From Erpetoichthys calabaricus (Eukaryota; Chordata; Cladistia; Polypteriformes; Polypteridae), in the NCBI RefSeq assembly GCF_900747795.2, contig NC_041401.2:120625722-120689721 (forward strand): DNA of 64,000 nucleotides, read 5' to 3'. A program made the position numbers and the translations under genes. The notes under the pieces were generated by a model. The model had not been told where the DNA came from. It ran no database searches and saw only the letters and a program-made list of their open reading frames with translations. Positions 35,381-46,977 of this stretch are shown here, piece by piece. How positions within the stretch are numbered: position 1 is the stretch's first letter; every line of letters begins with the position of its first letter.

Positions 35381-35500
35381 TGAGGCTGTGGATGCATGCT
35401 CAGGAGTTTGCTGCTACTCTTCACTTTTTGCTCTGTCCTTTTTTCTCATTTACCCACTCTATTATTGATTGTCAATAAAGATATCTAAAAATAGTTTTGT
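35381..35500 (+). terminator. MICOS10 3' UTR and poly(A) signal
   Basis: The signal AATAAA at 35474-35479 lies 94 bases after the stop codon, giving a very short last exon. A T-rich stretch follows. Confidence 0.75.
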
Positions 35501-37464
35501 ACATCAATGTACTGGGCCACGTTGGGAGGGCCTATAAAGGTATAACTGTTTAATAAACTGTGTAAATTCAGATTGGTGTAGAAATGGGCTGCCTAAATTG
35601 GCTAACTAAGGTTTCTGCTTTGGTCTGTCAGCAAAGGTGCAGAGGAAACGTAGAGTCCATGAAACATATATACGAAGTATTCTGCATGAACACTTACAAC
35701 ATTATTAAAAGATGCATACTTCAATATTTACTTGTTGTAATAGATCTCAAATAAGTATGTCTTAAATGTATTTATAGTATGACCAGTCAATTGTGTGTTG
35801 TGACTCCTGGTATTTGGCCCAGAATTTTGAGCACCTAGGTGTTGAGCAAAAAATTATTAGCAGTATATGTTTCATGGTAAAATATTATTCATTCACTCAC
35901 TCCTGGACTTTGATCACAAGTATGTATTGCATCCCAGCTGAAAACTGGTTTCTGCATTTGCCTGTAGAGGCAAAGTACTAAATGTTCACATAAATTTGAA
36001 AACGTTTGTCCCTGCTAAGGAAAACATAGGTTCAAAAATGGAATGCATTTATTTTAAATAACTAAGGTGTGCATTTGAGTAAATAGATTTTTATCATTTG
36101 TTTGAGATTGCAGGACTGTAACAAGTATATCTCTGGTTTTGGTAACATCAATTTGCAGTCACCATATGGCCAGTTTTACAGGACAGTATAATGTCTATAA
36201 ACACAAAAAATGTGTTTATATGTGGCCAGTTTTACAGGACAGTATAATGTCTATAAACACAAAAAATGTTATTTTCTCCAAGCATCTGGATACAGTTTTG
36301 CCTCCTGTCTGCCATTACCATTCAGCCTCAGTGCAGCAGATTATACTACTGCCTTATCTATGTATATTACTGTAATATGTATAGTTTGTAGTTTTGCATT
36401 TTCATTTTTGATTATTTCTGCAACATTATTGCAAGACAAGCTGTATAAAAAATGCTGTGCCAAGGTAGAAGGAATCTTATTGATGAACTTTTTTAAAAAC
36501 CTTCCTGTAACCCTATTAATGTCTTGCAAGTAGAAACTGATTCTCAGAAAGTGAAAACTTTATTGGAACATTTAAGGACCAAAATAATCTTTGTGGAGTT
36601 AGGTAGTGAAGCTGTCCAGTGGTTTCATGTATTATAAAAGTATTAAAATATTAAATAAGAATGCTGAAGTGTTCACTTATAGGTGCTTTTTAGTGCGTGA
36701 ACAGCAAAACAATGAGTAGAAAATAGTGAAAGGGTTTCTTCCCATTGTTCAGCTTGCTAGTGTTTTTAACTTCAACTGAAGTTTGCAGTTCTTCAGAGTG
36801 AGTTGTGTATTCTTCTGCAATATGGGATCATTCGATGACCTGGCTGTATGTCTGTAATGCACCTGAACCAGAAACCCTAGCACATGTTGAGTGTAAATGC
36901 ATTGATTTATCTAGCAATAACTCCCAACTACAAAATGGTGTTGTCATTACCTCCTGTAAAAGAAAGGGGCTCTGCATGAACTTATCATTTAGGGAAGATT
37001 AAGCATGTTGGCTACAACTTGAACATAAGCTCCCCTTAGCTTCTGGGAATGACAGGAATGCTGCTCGTGTGCCAGGTCCATGCTGGAGGATCTATTATTA
37101 ATAGAGGGCGACTATTTTAAGGAGCCCATGCAGAAAAAAAAAAGTGTACCTGATGTGATAAAGGTGAAGCTACAGTGAACATCCCAGAGGTTGTAAGGTA
37201 AAGCGTAACTTTTCTGCTGTTCCTACATTCATTTTTTTTTTTAATACATGATCCACATTAAGGCAATCCATGTTCTTTTGAACTTTGCATCAGTGTATGA
37301 CAAAAAAAAATGAAACACTGGTTACGTTTGCTGCAGCTCTCATTAATTGACAATGTTACAGTCCTTAACTTTTTTTATACTGTCACACAAATACTGGGTT
37401 TGAATTATGGTCTCTATATGGTCCTTCTGGACATTGCATAGTGTCCAGGTTTGTTTTTTCTACA
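35501..37464. other. Intergenic DNA between MICOS10 and NBL1
   Basis: AT-rich; apart from the tandem repeat at 36167 nothing is recognised. Confidence 0.5.
36167..36269. repeat. Tandem duplication, period 56 bp
   Basis: TGGCCAGTTTTACAGGACAG starts at 36167 and again at 36223. The following ~26 bases are identical in both copies. It is a recent local duplication. Confidence 0.95.
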
Positions 37465-37680
37465 GCTAATTGCCGTTTCCAGCTTCTTTCAACACGAACA
37501 TCTGCCTAATCAAATTCAGGGTTACTGGGAGCTGAAGACTAACCTGGCACCACTGTGCACAAGGTAGGAAGCCACCCTTGCAAAGCACCAGTCCATTGCA
37601 GCTCACAAGGGACTGAAAATCGGCCCTTCCTAAGTCAGTGTGTGTTTCCATGTAATGACCTGGGGAGTTTTGGCAGGGCT
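37465..37680 (-). mobile_element. Very old SINE remnant
   Basis: On the minus strand a layout like the tRNA-SINE body is faintly visible (CCATTTTCAGTCC-like and GGACTGGTGCTTTGC). Weak support. Confidence 0.35.
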
Positions 37681-38104
37681 GGTATTTACTTGGTGCTTGA
37701 TGCCATCAGCATACCCTCTAGTTCTCGGCACCCTGATGTTGGAATGAGCAGGCCAGAATGAATATTGAGCTTTGTGTAAAAATTAAAAGAGCAATAAAGT
37801 ACAGGTACAGTGAAAAGAAGAAAGTCATTTGGACCAGTACTCATTTGAAAAACCAGTAAAAAGATTTGTACAAGTGAGTTACACTTTGATCCTGAGTGGA
37901 CAGCAATGAGCCTACTTCAGGTAATCTCTAGAAACGTTTAGTGAAAGGTGAAATCAAATAATAAAGCAGATGCTTATTTTATGGCATAAGTTAAAAACTA
38001 AAACAGCAGTACTCATTCAGCTGATTGCGCTTTTTTAGCTCGCAAAAAATGGACTTTGATAGTGAAAGTATGAATGAATGTCCAATTAACAAGAAAGATA
38101 AGGA

Positions 38105-38396
38105 TTCAAACGGATTTTTGGATGGCGAAGTCCACCTTCCAGCCACACTGTTTCTGGGTTATGGATTGGTGTAAAACAGGATCCAACGCTGGATGAAATG
38201 CCAGTCCACTATAAGGCACACACCCAAACGCGCTCATACGGACCAGGTGCCTAATCCCCATCTCGCCTAACACGTACATCATTGAGACAAAGGGAACCCA
38301 CCGACACATGGGGATAACATGGAAACTCCATACAGCAGTTCCTGGGTCGTGATTTGAACCCAGAACTCTAGAACGGTAAACCAGCCGTGCTAACCC
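38105..38396 (-). mobile_element. Old tRNA-type SINE, nearly full length
   Basis: On the minus strand: TTAGCACGGCTGGTTTACCG (A-box part), TTCTGGGTTCAAATCACGAC (B box), TGGAGTTTCCATGTTATCCCC and GTGGACTGGCATTTCATCC. It is diverged from the copies at 21785 and 55860 and seems an older relative. Confidence 0.7.
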
Positions 38397-38749
38397 ATGA
38401 TGAAGGGTGAAAATGTAACGGGCGATATTGAAACGTGTTCATGTCTAATGTGCGATACTAGACATGTAATTCTGTAATAAAGGAAGCATAAGTTACTGAG
38501 TGCCACGCAGCGGGGTACAGAAATCTGCCCTCCGTGGCAAGTCGATCTAGCTAACAGATGTGGATAAAAAAGTAAATGATAATATTGAGATGTTTTTATT
38601 AATACTGATTTTACTCGTAAACGTTTAAAAAGAAACACGTTTGCTACTTTCCCCTTTCATCATTCGCTGAAGCAGCTGCCTTTTTAATTGTCTGCACCCC
38701 CCTCCCTCCAAATTATCCAAGTGGGGCTGCTGTGCCAAGTAATGTCCAT

Positions 38750-39330
38750 ATTTGCAGGAGGTGGCTCTGTGGGTACCACTAACCGTGCACGGCGCCTCTC
38801 TCGCAGCGCCCGGGGTGAGACGCTCCCTCCGCCCTCCCCCGCCCTCCTTCTCCCTCCCCGCCCGACCGAATGGAGCGCAGTGTGCCGGGAATCGAGCGCT
38901 GACGGAGCGCATCTGTCTTCTCGGGAGCCGGTGAGTGACGCCGTCCTTCTCCAGCACGGACAGCCGCTAATCGGTGTGGCTCTAAGCTGACAATCTGCCA
39001 TCCCGCGTCCCGTAGCGCGGAGCGAAACTGTTTGGCTCTGCTGGGATGGGTTAGGAAGGGTAGGGCAGGGCGAGGTAAGACGTTCCTCCGCGATTGAACC
39101 CTGGACGAGCCGCTGGCCTGCGCGCGGTTCAATTGGCGGCTCACACGTTCGGACTGAGCCGAAATGAAACGCGGCACGCAGGAGAGAGCAGCGATCGGAG
39201 CCGACGGAAAGCTACTAAATCGTGTGTCCCGTCTGAACGACCGCTTCGACTCAGACCGACACCGATCCTTTTACTCTTCCCTAAGGAAATGCGGACAGTT
39301 CGGACGCTTGAAGGAGTAGCAACTCGATGC
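38750..39330 (+). promoter_or_regulatory. NBL1 CpG-island promoter with non-coding first exon
   Basis: The most GC- and CpG-rich part of the window, with GC boxes (CCCGCCC near 38860) and no TATA box. A strong splice donor GAGCCG|GTGAGTGAC lies at 38930/38931, so a 5' UTR exon of NBL1 probably ends at 38930 and splices to 40218. Open frames on both strands here arise from high GC content and are not genes. Additional start sites further right are possible. Confidence 0.6.
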
Positions 39331-40248
39331 CCGAATGTTTCCCAGCAACCAGGTTCGCTGTTGCCCTGCTGCTTTCCCCTTCCACGAGGGGGGTGCGCGA
39401 GTGACGTTGGACAGCCTGAGAGGCCAGTGCTGTCAACTTGACCGCTGGCTGGCTTTGCCGTACTCGTCCAGTTTGTTCAACATTGGCAGTGTTTGTATGT
39501 ACCGCGGAGTTTCAGCAAGTAACTTCTTGTGATGAAAGGCGCTATACAGCAGGAATCCAAAGCGTTTATAAAACAATTTAAAAATGATAATAGTAGTCAT
39601 CGTTTAATAATGACCAGTTTTGGCTAATCGCACCACTTTGATCGATTCCTTGGCAAATGGTGTTCGCACCTGGTTAACGGGGAAATGGGGTCGACAGTCC
39701 AGCAACCGATCGTCTGTTCCGATCTGCGCAGGCACTGGTCAGGTTGACATCATTTCGGCATACTGCACACATTTATTAGGAAGGTGGGGTTTTTTTTGGG
39801 GGGTGGGGGTCGGGGGTGGTGTCCAGCCTCAAGCTGTTTGGGGAATGAATCTTATTCACCTCCTGCTTCTTGCAGGCCAGGGGCCTGTAACGGGTTGGTT
39901 TGCATCATGGCCGTCCGCTTATCTGTGACATTCAGCGGAGCGGATCTGCGCACTTCAATCACGTCCCATTTGAGGTTTTTTCTCCGTTGCTTTTGTGTCG
40001 ATTTTGTGGGTTTGGTTTGGCACTGAAGTGCTGAGGTGTTTGTTGGAACCCTTTGCGAGACCATCTCGTGGAGCCTGACTGCCCCCTTGTGGTTAGAGGT
40101 GATGTTGTACAACCCTTACAAAAATCTACTTGGGCTCTGTGCACAGCCCCACTATAGCAACCTGGCTTCTGACAGGTAATTTCTTTGTACTTATATTTAT
40201 TTATTTATGTTTTTTAGGTTTCAAATCCGACAAGTAGCTGCCTGCGTG

Positions 40249-42946
40249 ATGTGGAGCTGTATTGTGATTAGCTGGCTGCTGCCCATCCTGTGTCTGGCAG
40301 CGCCAGCTCACATTAATCGTTTGGCACTCTTTCCAGACAAAAGTGCTTGGTGTGAGGCGAAGAATATCACCCAAATTGTGGGCCACAGTGGCTGCGAGTC
40401 ACAGTCAATACAGAACAGGTGAGTGTGACCTCAAGTGTTTCACCATAGCCATGCCAGTCAAGTGAGACTCATAGAAGACCTGGGGGACAGAGAGTGGAGA
40501 GCAGAGCTGTTAGTCACACCCTTTGGTCCTTTTTATCTATTTGAGTGCCAATCTCTCAGAAACAGGAGTTGACACAAATGACCACAGATGTGCAACAGAG
40601 GAGGCCAGTATGAGCTGTGCTCTTTTATACACCTAGTCCTTTTTTGAAGGGGAGTCTAGTTTACACTTACAGTGCATCCGGAAAGTATTCACAGCGCATC
40701 ACTTTTTCCACATTTTGTTATGTTACAGCCTTATTCCAAAATGGATTAAATTCATTTTTTTCCTCAGAATTCTACACACAACACCCCATAATGACAACGT
40801 GAAAAAAGTTTACTTGAGGTTTTTGCAAATTTATTAAAAATAAAAAAAGTTGAGAAAGCACATGTACATAAGTATTCGCAACCTTTGCCATGAAGCTCGA
40901 AATTGAGCTCAGGTGCATCCTGTTTCCCCTGATCATCCTTGAGATGTTTCTGCAGCTTAATTGGAGTCCACCTGTGGTAAATTCAGTTGATTGGACATGA
41001 TTTGGAAAGGCACACACCTGTCTATATAAGGTCCCACAGTTGACAGTTCATGTCAGAACACAAACCAAGCATGAAGTCAAAGGAACTGTCTGTAGACCTC
41101 CGAGACAGGATTGTCTCGATGCACAAATCTGGGGAAGGTTACAGAAAAATTTCTGCTGCTTTGAAGGTCCCAATGAGCACAGTGGCCGCTATCATCCATA
41201 AGTGGAAGAAGTTCGAAACCACTAGGACTCTTCCTAGAGCTGTCTGGCCATCTAAACTGAGTGATCGGGGGAGAAGGGCCTTAGTCAGGGAGGTGACCAA
41301 GAACCCGATGGTCACTCTGTCAGAGCTCCAGAGGTCCTCTATGGAGAGAGGAGAACCTTCCAGAAGGACAACCATCTCTGCAGCAATCCACCAATCAGGC
41401 CTGTATGGCAGAGTGGCCAGACGGAAGCCACTCCTTAGTAAAAGGCACATGGCAGCCCGCCTGGAGTTTGCCAAAAGGCACCTGAAGGACTCTCAGACCA
41501 TGAGAAAGAAAATTCTCTGGTCTGATGAGACAAAGATTGAACTCTTTGGTGTGAATGCCAGGCATCACGTTTGGAAGAAACCAGGCACCACTCATCACCA
41601 GGCCAATACCATCCCTACAGTGAAGCATGGTGGTGGCAGCATCATGCTGTGGGGATGTTTTTCAGCAGCAGGGACTGGGAGACTAGTCAGGATAATAGGA
41701 AAAATGACTGCAGCAATGTACAGAGACATCCTGGATGAAAACCTGCTCCAGAGTGCTCTTGACCTCAGACTGGGCCGATGGTTCATCTTTCAGCAGAACA
41801 ACGACTCTAAGCACACAGCCAAGATATCAAAGGAGTGGCTTCAGGACAACTCTGTGAATGTCCTTGAGTGGCCCAGCCAGAGCCCAGACTTGAATCCGAC
41901 TGAACTTCTCTGGAGAGATCTTAAAATGGCTGTGCACTGACGCTTCCCATCCAACGTGATGGAGCTTGAGAGGTGCTGCAAACAGGAATGGGCGAAACTG
42001 GCCAAGGATAGGTGTGCCAAGCTTGTGGCATCATATTCAAAAAGACTTGAGGCTGTAATTGCTGCCAAAGGTGCATCGACAAAGTATTGAGCAAAGGCTG
42101 TGAATACTTATGTACGTGTGATTTCTCAGTTTTTTTATTTTTAATAAATTTGCAAAAATCTCAAGTAAACTTTTTTCACGTTGTCATTATGGGGTGTTGT
42201 ATGTAGAATTCTGAGGAAAAAAATGAATTTAATCCATTTTGGAATAAGGCTGTAACATAACAAAAGGTGGAAAAAGTGATGCGCTGTGAATACTTTCCGG
42301 ATGCACTGTATATTTATTTGCTTTTTAGCCAAAGCGACTTGCAAAAGAGGTCAACATAATTAAGCAAATATCAGTCTGGGGGAGTATTTGGGAAACAAGT
42401 GTTACAGGACAAGTGCACAAAATTGAGTATAAGAACTGAAGAGCTTAGCATAAAATACAAGTGAGTTACACTTTTCTTGGTTACAAGAATTATCAGTTGA
42501 ACAGAAGTTCACCAAACAAGAGAGTCTTCAAACACTTCTTAAGCAAACTGAGGGAGTGAGAGGTTCAGTTGGAGGTGGGCAGCTCATTCCATCAGCGAGG
42601 AGCTACACATGAAAATCTGGATTGAGATGAAATATCTCATTAGACTTCACCAGACACCATTCATCAGCAAACTTAAGTGATCAAGAAGGAGCCTAGGAGC
42701 TCATCAATGTATACAGTGCCCTCCATAATGTTTGAGACAAAGACACATTTTTCTTTGATTTACTCCTCTGCTCCACAGTTTAAAATTACAAATCAAACAA
42801 TTTAAACATGATTAAAGTTTACATTGCAGACTTTCATTTAAGGGAACATCATGTAGAAAAGACAACACTTTTTCTACATGTTCTCCCATTTCAAGGCACC
42901 ATAATGTTTGAGACATAGCAATGATCATTATATTAAAGCAGCCATG

Positions 42947-43034
<88 letters not shown>

Positions 43035-46000
43035 ACTTTATTTGTCACAAAGGTGCATTTTCTTTTTACAGAAGCTCTTTAAATAAATAAATACATAAAT
43101 AGATAGGGTGAGAAGCTCAGTCATCCGGGAAGGGCTCAGAGTAGAGCCGCTATTCCTCCGCATCGAGAGGAGTCAGATGAGGTGGCTCGGGCATCTGTTC
43201 AGGATGCCTCCTGGACGCCTCCCTGGTGAAGTGTTCTGGGCACATCTAACTGGGAGGAGGCCCCGGGGAAGACCCAGGACACGCTGGAGGGACTATGTCT
43301 CTCGGCTGGCCTGGGAACGCCTTGGGATTCCCCCAGAAGAGCTAGAAGAAGTGGCCGGGGAGAGGGAAGTCTGGGCATCTCTGCTCAAGCTGCTGCCCCC
43401 GCGACCCGACCTCGAATAAGCGGAAGAGGATGGATGGATGGATGGATAAATAGATAGAAAATTGGCATTGACTATTTGAAGTCTGGGATTCATAGACATC
43501 ATCAAGTGCTGAGTATCTTTTCTATTGATGCTCTGCCAAGCCTCTAATTCAGCCATTTTCAGCTTCGGTTTGTTTTTGGGGTTTTGTGCCCTTAGGTTTT
43601 CTCTTCAGAATATTGAAGGCAAGCTGAATTGGATTTAAATCGGGTGACTGCCTAGGCCATTCAGGAATTTTCCATTTTTTTAGTTTTGAAAAACTCCTGT
43701 GTTGCCTCAGCAGTTTGGAATCATTATCTTGTAGGATGAAGTGCCGTCCCATGAGTTTGGAGGCATTTTCTAGAACTTTAGCAGATGTTTCACCTCAGAA
43801 CCTGCCGTCAGTAGTTCCATCATCAAATGAAGACAAGCGTGCCAGTACCTGTGGCAGCCATACATGCCCAAGCCATAACACCCCCACCACAATGTTTAAC
43901 AGATGAGGTGGTCGACCTTGGTTCTTAGGCAGCTCCTTTTCATCTCCACACTTTGCTGTTGCTGTCACTCTGATACAGGTTCGTCTTTGTCTCATCTGTC
44001 CACAAGACCTTTGTCCTGAAGTCTGCATTCTCTTTTAAGTACCTTTTTCGCAAACTCTAATCTGGCCATCCTATTTTTGTGGCTAACTAGTGGTTTGCAT
44101 CTTGCAGTGTGGCCTCTGTGTTTCTGTTCATGAAGTCTTCAGCAGATAGTCACATCCACAAGTGCCTCCTGAAGTCTGTTTCTCATCTGTCAGACAGGCA
44201 TTTGAGGCTTTTTCTTTTCCATAGTGAGGATTCTTCTGTCATCAGTAGTGGAGGATTTCCTTGGCCGACCAGTCCCTTTGCGATTACTGGGCTCACCACT
44301 GTGTTCTTTCTTCTTAAAGGTATTCCAGACAATTGATTTAGGTAATCCTCAGGTTTTACTTTTATTCTTGTTACTCAGTCTCATAATGGCTTCTTTGACT
44401 TTATTGGCACAGCTCTTGTCCTCATATTGAACAATGGTAACTACAGACTCCAAAGGGTAGAACCAAGTCAAGGTATCTTATGAAGCAATGAAACCCACCT
44501 GAGCAATCACAAATATCTGTGGCGCAACTTGACACAAAGAGTATGGTGCCCTGAAATGGGGGGAACCATTTGGAAAAAGTGTTGTCATTTCTACATGGTG
44601 AGACCAAAATGTGTACAAATCCCCTTAAATGAACGTCTATGAAGTAAACTTTATAATCACGTCTGAATTGTTTGATTTATACGTTTAGACTGTGGAGAAG
44701 AGGGGTAAATCAAGGAAATATGTGTCTTTGCCCCAAAAATTACGGAGGGTCCTGTAGGTGCTAACCCATTGTCTACTCTGTATAAAAAGTGTATCAATCA
44801 TCTGAACTTGGCAACACTTTAGTTTAGGTACTGTAACAAGTAATGTAACAAGACCCTAACAAACGCTTCTTTGGGTCTTTATAACACTTACAAAGCATCA
44901 GTGAAGTGTTTGTTCATCTCATCAATGTGACCGACTAACAAAGCGTCACTTTCGAGTGGTCTGAGGTGGGCTTAACTGAGACACATATCTCTTGATATTC
45001 CATATTTAGTAGAAGACCTGTGAATCCTTCATATTAATAAGTCATTTTACATTAATGGCAATGTGCCACACTGCACAGAGATGAATAACCAATTTACTGA
45101 TGTTCTATAAGTGTTATGATGATCAAAGGAAGCTTCTGTTAAGGTCTTGTTACGTAGGAGTAAATGAGTATGCATTTTTGCAGGACTTAAACTAAAGTGT
45201 TACCCAGAACGTAATATGCGTTGCTACAAGGTGTTAATGTATTGTAGTCTACTGTATGTCATTTTATATGAGAAACACTGACCCGGCGTCTGTTTATAGG
45301 GCCTGCTTGGGACAGTGCTTCAGCTACAGCGTTCCTAACACCTTCCCCCAGTCCACAGAGTCCCTCGTGCACTGTGATTCATGTATGCCAGCGCAGTCGA
45401 CGTGGGAAGTGGTGAGTATGTGTTGCCCGTCTAAAGCCATCCTGTTGTAATTCAGCAGTCAACACCCCTGTGAAATGACATTTCATGTACATATGTAAAA
45501 TCACTAAAGCCCAACCTTTGTTATGTAAATTTTTTTTCTCGTCTTCTATGTTCCTTTACTTGATTGGGAGACTTATGGTAATATTTGTCATGTATATTTT
45601 TTTGTATGTTTTAACCAGTGTTAATCATTCAAAAATAATTACAAAAGAGTTTATCCAAAGTGATTTACATTTGAGATGCAGTTGGTTAAGTTTCTTTTTG
45701 TTTTACCAGTTGGAGCACAGGCAGGTGAAGTGACTTGTTCAAAGTCATACCGTGTCAAAACCCACAACCATCTGTCCATAGCTTCAATAACCACTGCACC
45801 ACACTGCCTGCCAAATTGGCCTTGTGCTCATTAGGAACTACTGACCAGACAGAGCGACGCCCTGATCATAAGTAAAGTACAGATTGTGTCTTTGCTGTCT
45901 TTTCTTAGGTGACACTTGAGTGTCCAGGAAATAAAGAAATGAGCCGCCGAGACAAGCTGGTGGAGAAGATTCTGCAATGCAGCTGCCAGTCCTGTGGGAA

Positions 46001-46133
46001 AGAGAATGCCCAGGAAGCCTCGCTCTTCAATGTGTACGTCAATCCCGATGATATAAGCCAAACTCCCATGGAGCCCTTCGTGCACGAGCACGCGCAACCG
46101 CACCGTCTCCAGGAGAATGACCAAGGTGATTAG
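40249..46133 (+). CDS. NBL1: Neuroblastoma suppressor of tumorigenicity 1 (DAN), BMP antagonist
   Basis: Coding exons 40249-40418 (exon starts 40218), 45300-45411 and 45909-46133, with GT/AG borders in phase; 168 residues. Residues 1-18 form a signal peptide (hydrophobic WLLPILCLA). The cystine-knot (CTCK/DAN) domain spans about 34-124. Its ten cysteines lie at 35, 49, 59, 63, 82, 85, 99, 118, 120 and 123. A glycosylation sequon NIT lies at 39-41. The core [21 protein letters not shown] is nearly the same as in mammals. The protein is secreted and binds BMP ligands as a dimer. The start at 40249 is chosen because it opens the signal peptide; an in-frame ATG upstream at 40207 lies in the intron. 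The C-terminal tail lacks the proline/histidine-rich repeat of human NBL1. Intron 1 holds two Tc1-like transposons. Confidence 0.96.
40670..42308 (+). mobile_element. Nearly complete Tc1 transposon with ~220-bp inverted repeats
   Basis: The element is flanked by TA (40668-40669, 42309-42310) and starts and ends with CAGTGCATCCGGAAAGTATTC and its complement. The inverted repeats extend about 220 bases with only a few differences, reaching ACATAAGTATTC. It carries a transposase frame and is 1639 bp, a normal Tc1 length. It lies in NBL1 intron 1 in the gene's orientation. The well-matched ends imply a fairly recent insertion. Confidence 0.95.
41050..41940 (+). pseudogene. Tc1 transposase, inactivated
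   Basis: 296 codons are open, then a TGA interrupts a frame whose natural continuation ([17 protein letters not shown]...) runs to a TGA at 42088; the full family length is ~340. The N-terminal paired-like helix-turn-helix DNA-binding region ([20 protein letters not shown]) is present, as is the GRRALV-type linker. Catalytic DDE: the first Asp is in [12 protein letters not shown]; the second site reads [10 protein letters not shown] where DNDPKHT is usual, so the Asp is Asn; the Glu is in [11 protein letters not shown]. The premature stop and the lost Asp make it inactive. Confidence 0.9.
42311..42710 (+). repeat. Dispersed fish repeat, second copy, split by the Tc1
   Basis: TATTTATTTGCTTTTTAGCC, AAAGCGACTTGCAAAAGAGG and GGAGGTGGGCAGCTCATTCC match the copy at 22468. 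The expected start (TTTACACTTA) lies left of the Tc1 at about 40660-40669, so the Tc1 inserted into the repeat. Confidence 0.7.
42948..43075 (-). mobile_element. LINE tail with long GATA array
   Basis: About 21 GATA units followed by ACTTTATTTGTCAC. This is a LINE 3' terminus of a type also seen at 51824, inserted in the older Tc1 element. Confidence 0.75.
43106..43445 (+). mobile_element. LINE 3' fragment with target duplication
   Basis: Codons 43108-43419 are open and encode the C-terminal tail of a fish LINE protein ([58 protein letters not shown]). They are followed by GATGGATGGATGG. The 11-bp duplication ATAAATAGATA is exact at 43095-43105 and 43446-43456. The intact frame and exact duplication show a recent insertion. 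Confidence 0.85.
44755..45299. other. NBL1 intron 1, right part
   Basis: No repeat or exon recognised; it ends with the acceptor TTTATAG before 45300. Confidence 0.6.
45640..45815 (-). mobile_element. Old SINE fragment in NBL1 intron 2
   Basis: AGTGATTTACATTTGAG, CAGGTGAAGTGACTTGTTC and AACCACTGCACCACACTGCC match a widespread fish SINE whose 3' end begins with a TTTATCCAAAGTGA block. Confidence 0.6.
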
Positions 46134-46715
46134 ACCACCCGTACCCTCCATCCTTTTCTGCCATCCGACTCTCTTCAGTGGGTGCGTTAGCAGGTTAACC
46201 TGTTACGCGCACCCTTAAAAGACCTATTGAGGGCTAGCTATGAATAGAAAGCCTCTTCGTTAAATAGGTAGAATATGGGAGCATTTATTTACGCCGTTAA
46301 GATTAAAAAATAATAATAGAATATGATGTAAATGTGTATCTTGCTATGTAAGCCTGGCCGAATCGAGGCCGATATGGAGATGACCACTAGAGGGCAGCTG
46401 TGCTTCACTCGCAGTTACCAGTTCTGCACCTTCCTAACACGAGCGCTTCCTCCGCTAGTCTGGGCGCTCCCGGAGTCTCTCCTCGTTCTGCTCAGTAAGC
46501 AAATGGAGGAGCCACACAAGAAGCGGAGGAATGACTTCCATGAAATGCGTTTTAGTGCAATGCATTGCTCTTGTAAATAATCTTGTTTTTCGGTCGAATT
46601 AAAAAAAAGATGATTCCGAATGAAAAAGTATTAAACCTGTTAGCACTTCAGTGGATTATGAAAGGGCTGTATGGAAATACAGACTGGAAACGAATAAAAC
46701 TGGTCTGCACTTTTT
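46134..46715 (+). terminator. NBL1 3' UTR and poly(A) signal
   Basis: The sequence after the stop is less AT-rich and includes CGAATAAAACTG with AATAAA at 46693-46698. I take this as the cleavage signal, which gives a 3' UTR near 570 bases. Confidence 0.55.
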
Positions 46716-46844
46716 TAAAAAATTCTTGTTGTCTCTTGGATTTAATCATACGAGTGTGGGCTGAAACGGACAGAAGACTGGTGGGGTTATGGGGACAAAA
46801 CAGTTGTTAGCGTGGTGCCTCACTTCATCCAAATCCATTCCTCT

Positions 46845-46977
46845 GCATGAAGTATGCATGTTCTCTTCATTTCATCCCACATTCTGAGTAAGTGCTTGCT
46901 ACATCAACTAGTGATTATAAATTGGCTCTGTATGCGGGTGTAGGTGTGAGAAGATGGACTGGCAACCAACCCACACC
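46845..46977 (+). mobile_element. SINE 3' relic
   Basis: GCATGTTCTCTTCATTTC, TTATAAATTGGCTCTGTATG and GATGGACTGGCAACC are diverged versions of the SINE body at 21860-22035. Confidence 0.5.

Larger units (their letters stand above)
42714..44754 (-). mobile_element. Second, older Tc1-like transposon with nested insertions
   Basis: The left end CAGTGCCCTCCATAATGTTTGAG and the right end complement (CAGGACCCTCCGTAATTTTTGG) are inverted, with TA on both sides. The minus-strand piece 43752-43549 reads FILQDNDSK and [11 protein letters not shown], a Tc1 transposase core with the Glu replaced by Gln. A GATA tract (42948-43034) with a LINE tail and a further element (43106-43445) interrupt it. Confidence 0.8.

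Noticed and set aside
38625-39441. Many open frames on both strands around 38.6-39.4 kb
   Set aside because: High GC content of the NBL1 CpG island makes stop codons rare; no conserved protein is visible.
40207-40248. Earlier in-frame ATG for NBL1
   Set aside because: It lies before the acceptor AG at 40216-40217 and so would not be in the mature message; the 40249 ATG gives a proper signal peptide.
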